NCBI GenBank assembly: GCA_900551265.1
Contig: URVL01000156.1
Span: forward strand, 1 to 5,501
DNA: 5,501 nucleotides
Reading direction: 5' to 3'
Source of the DNA: an uncultured Eubacteriales bacterium
Lineage (GTDB): Bacteria > Bacillota > Clostridia > Oscillospirales > QAMX01
Numbering within the stretch: position 1 is the stretch's first letter; the number at the start of each line of letters is the position of its first letter. The notes beneath the pieces are model-generated. The model saw only the letters and a list, made by a program, of their open reading frames with translations, was not told the DNA's origin and ran no database searches. The position numbers and the translations under genes were made by a program. Of this stretch, positions 5,458 through 5,501 are shown piece after piece.

Positions 5458-5501
5458 TCATTTCAACAAAATGGCGATAGCGCCAATGTAAACGAAGGCA
5501 A
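5458..5501 (-). CDS. Possible 3' end of a membrane protein, perhaps a PTS Enzyme II subunit
   Basis: The last 14 codons before a TGA (5460-5458) read AFVYIGAIAILLK on the minus strand, a strongly hydrophobic tail with a terminal lysine, as expected of the last membrane helix of an EIIC or EIID. It lies 65 bases upstream of ptsH in the same direction, where an Enzyme II would be expected. Only 44 bases are visible, so this rests on composition and position alone. Confidence 0.35.
   Translation of the reverse strand, partial: AFVYIGAIAILLK

Overview
The window looks like a piece of a Gram-positive gut-type genome, most likely Clostridia (Oscillospirales-like). The grounds are strong AGGAGG-type ribosome binding sites, an HPr with the regulatory serine typical of Firmicutes, and a DUF6809-like small protein next to a tyrosine recombinase. 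This placement is inference; there is no rRNA or other phylogenetic marker.

Right half (2419-5501, all on the minus strand): a PTS-type sugar operon read right to left. It begins with what may be the last codons of a membrane protein (5458-5501). HPr (ptsH), Enzyme I (ptsI) and a SIS-domain protein of the FrlB/GfrF fructosamine-6-phosphate deglycase type follow, and an intrinsic terminator sits directly after the last stop codon. HPr and EI would pass phosphate from PEP to an Enzyme II, probably encoded to the right of the window. That enzyme would import and phosphorylate an Amadori compound such as glucoselysine or fructoselysine, and the SIS protein would split it. The ptsI gene is broken: its reading frame is interrupted and about seven to eight expected residues are missing in the PEP-binding barrel, so catalytic residues are divided between two overlapping frames.

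Left end (1-885, minus strand): a 100-residue DUF6809-like protein followed, with a short overlap, by the N-terminal two thirds of a tyrosine integrase that runs off the left edge. The integrase has ACG where ATG is expected. These genes mark an integrative element or its remnant.

Middle (886-2418): about 1.5 kb without a convincing protein gene. It holds a cluster of GC-rich palindromes (1029-1244), a 13-bp perfect hairpin (1436-1468), and two diverged direct copies of a roughly 270-bp repeat (1506-1771 and 2003-2279). Differences between the copies preserve base pairing on the plus strand, including one compensatory A-U to G-C change and several G-U wobbles. The second copy has an extended -10 promoter just upstream and a plus-strand intrinsic terminator downstream. 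This makes it a candidate structured noncoding RNA of about 385 nt, and it is the most interesting unexplained feature of the window.
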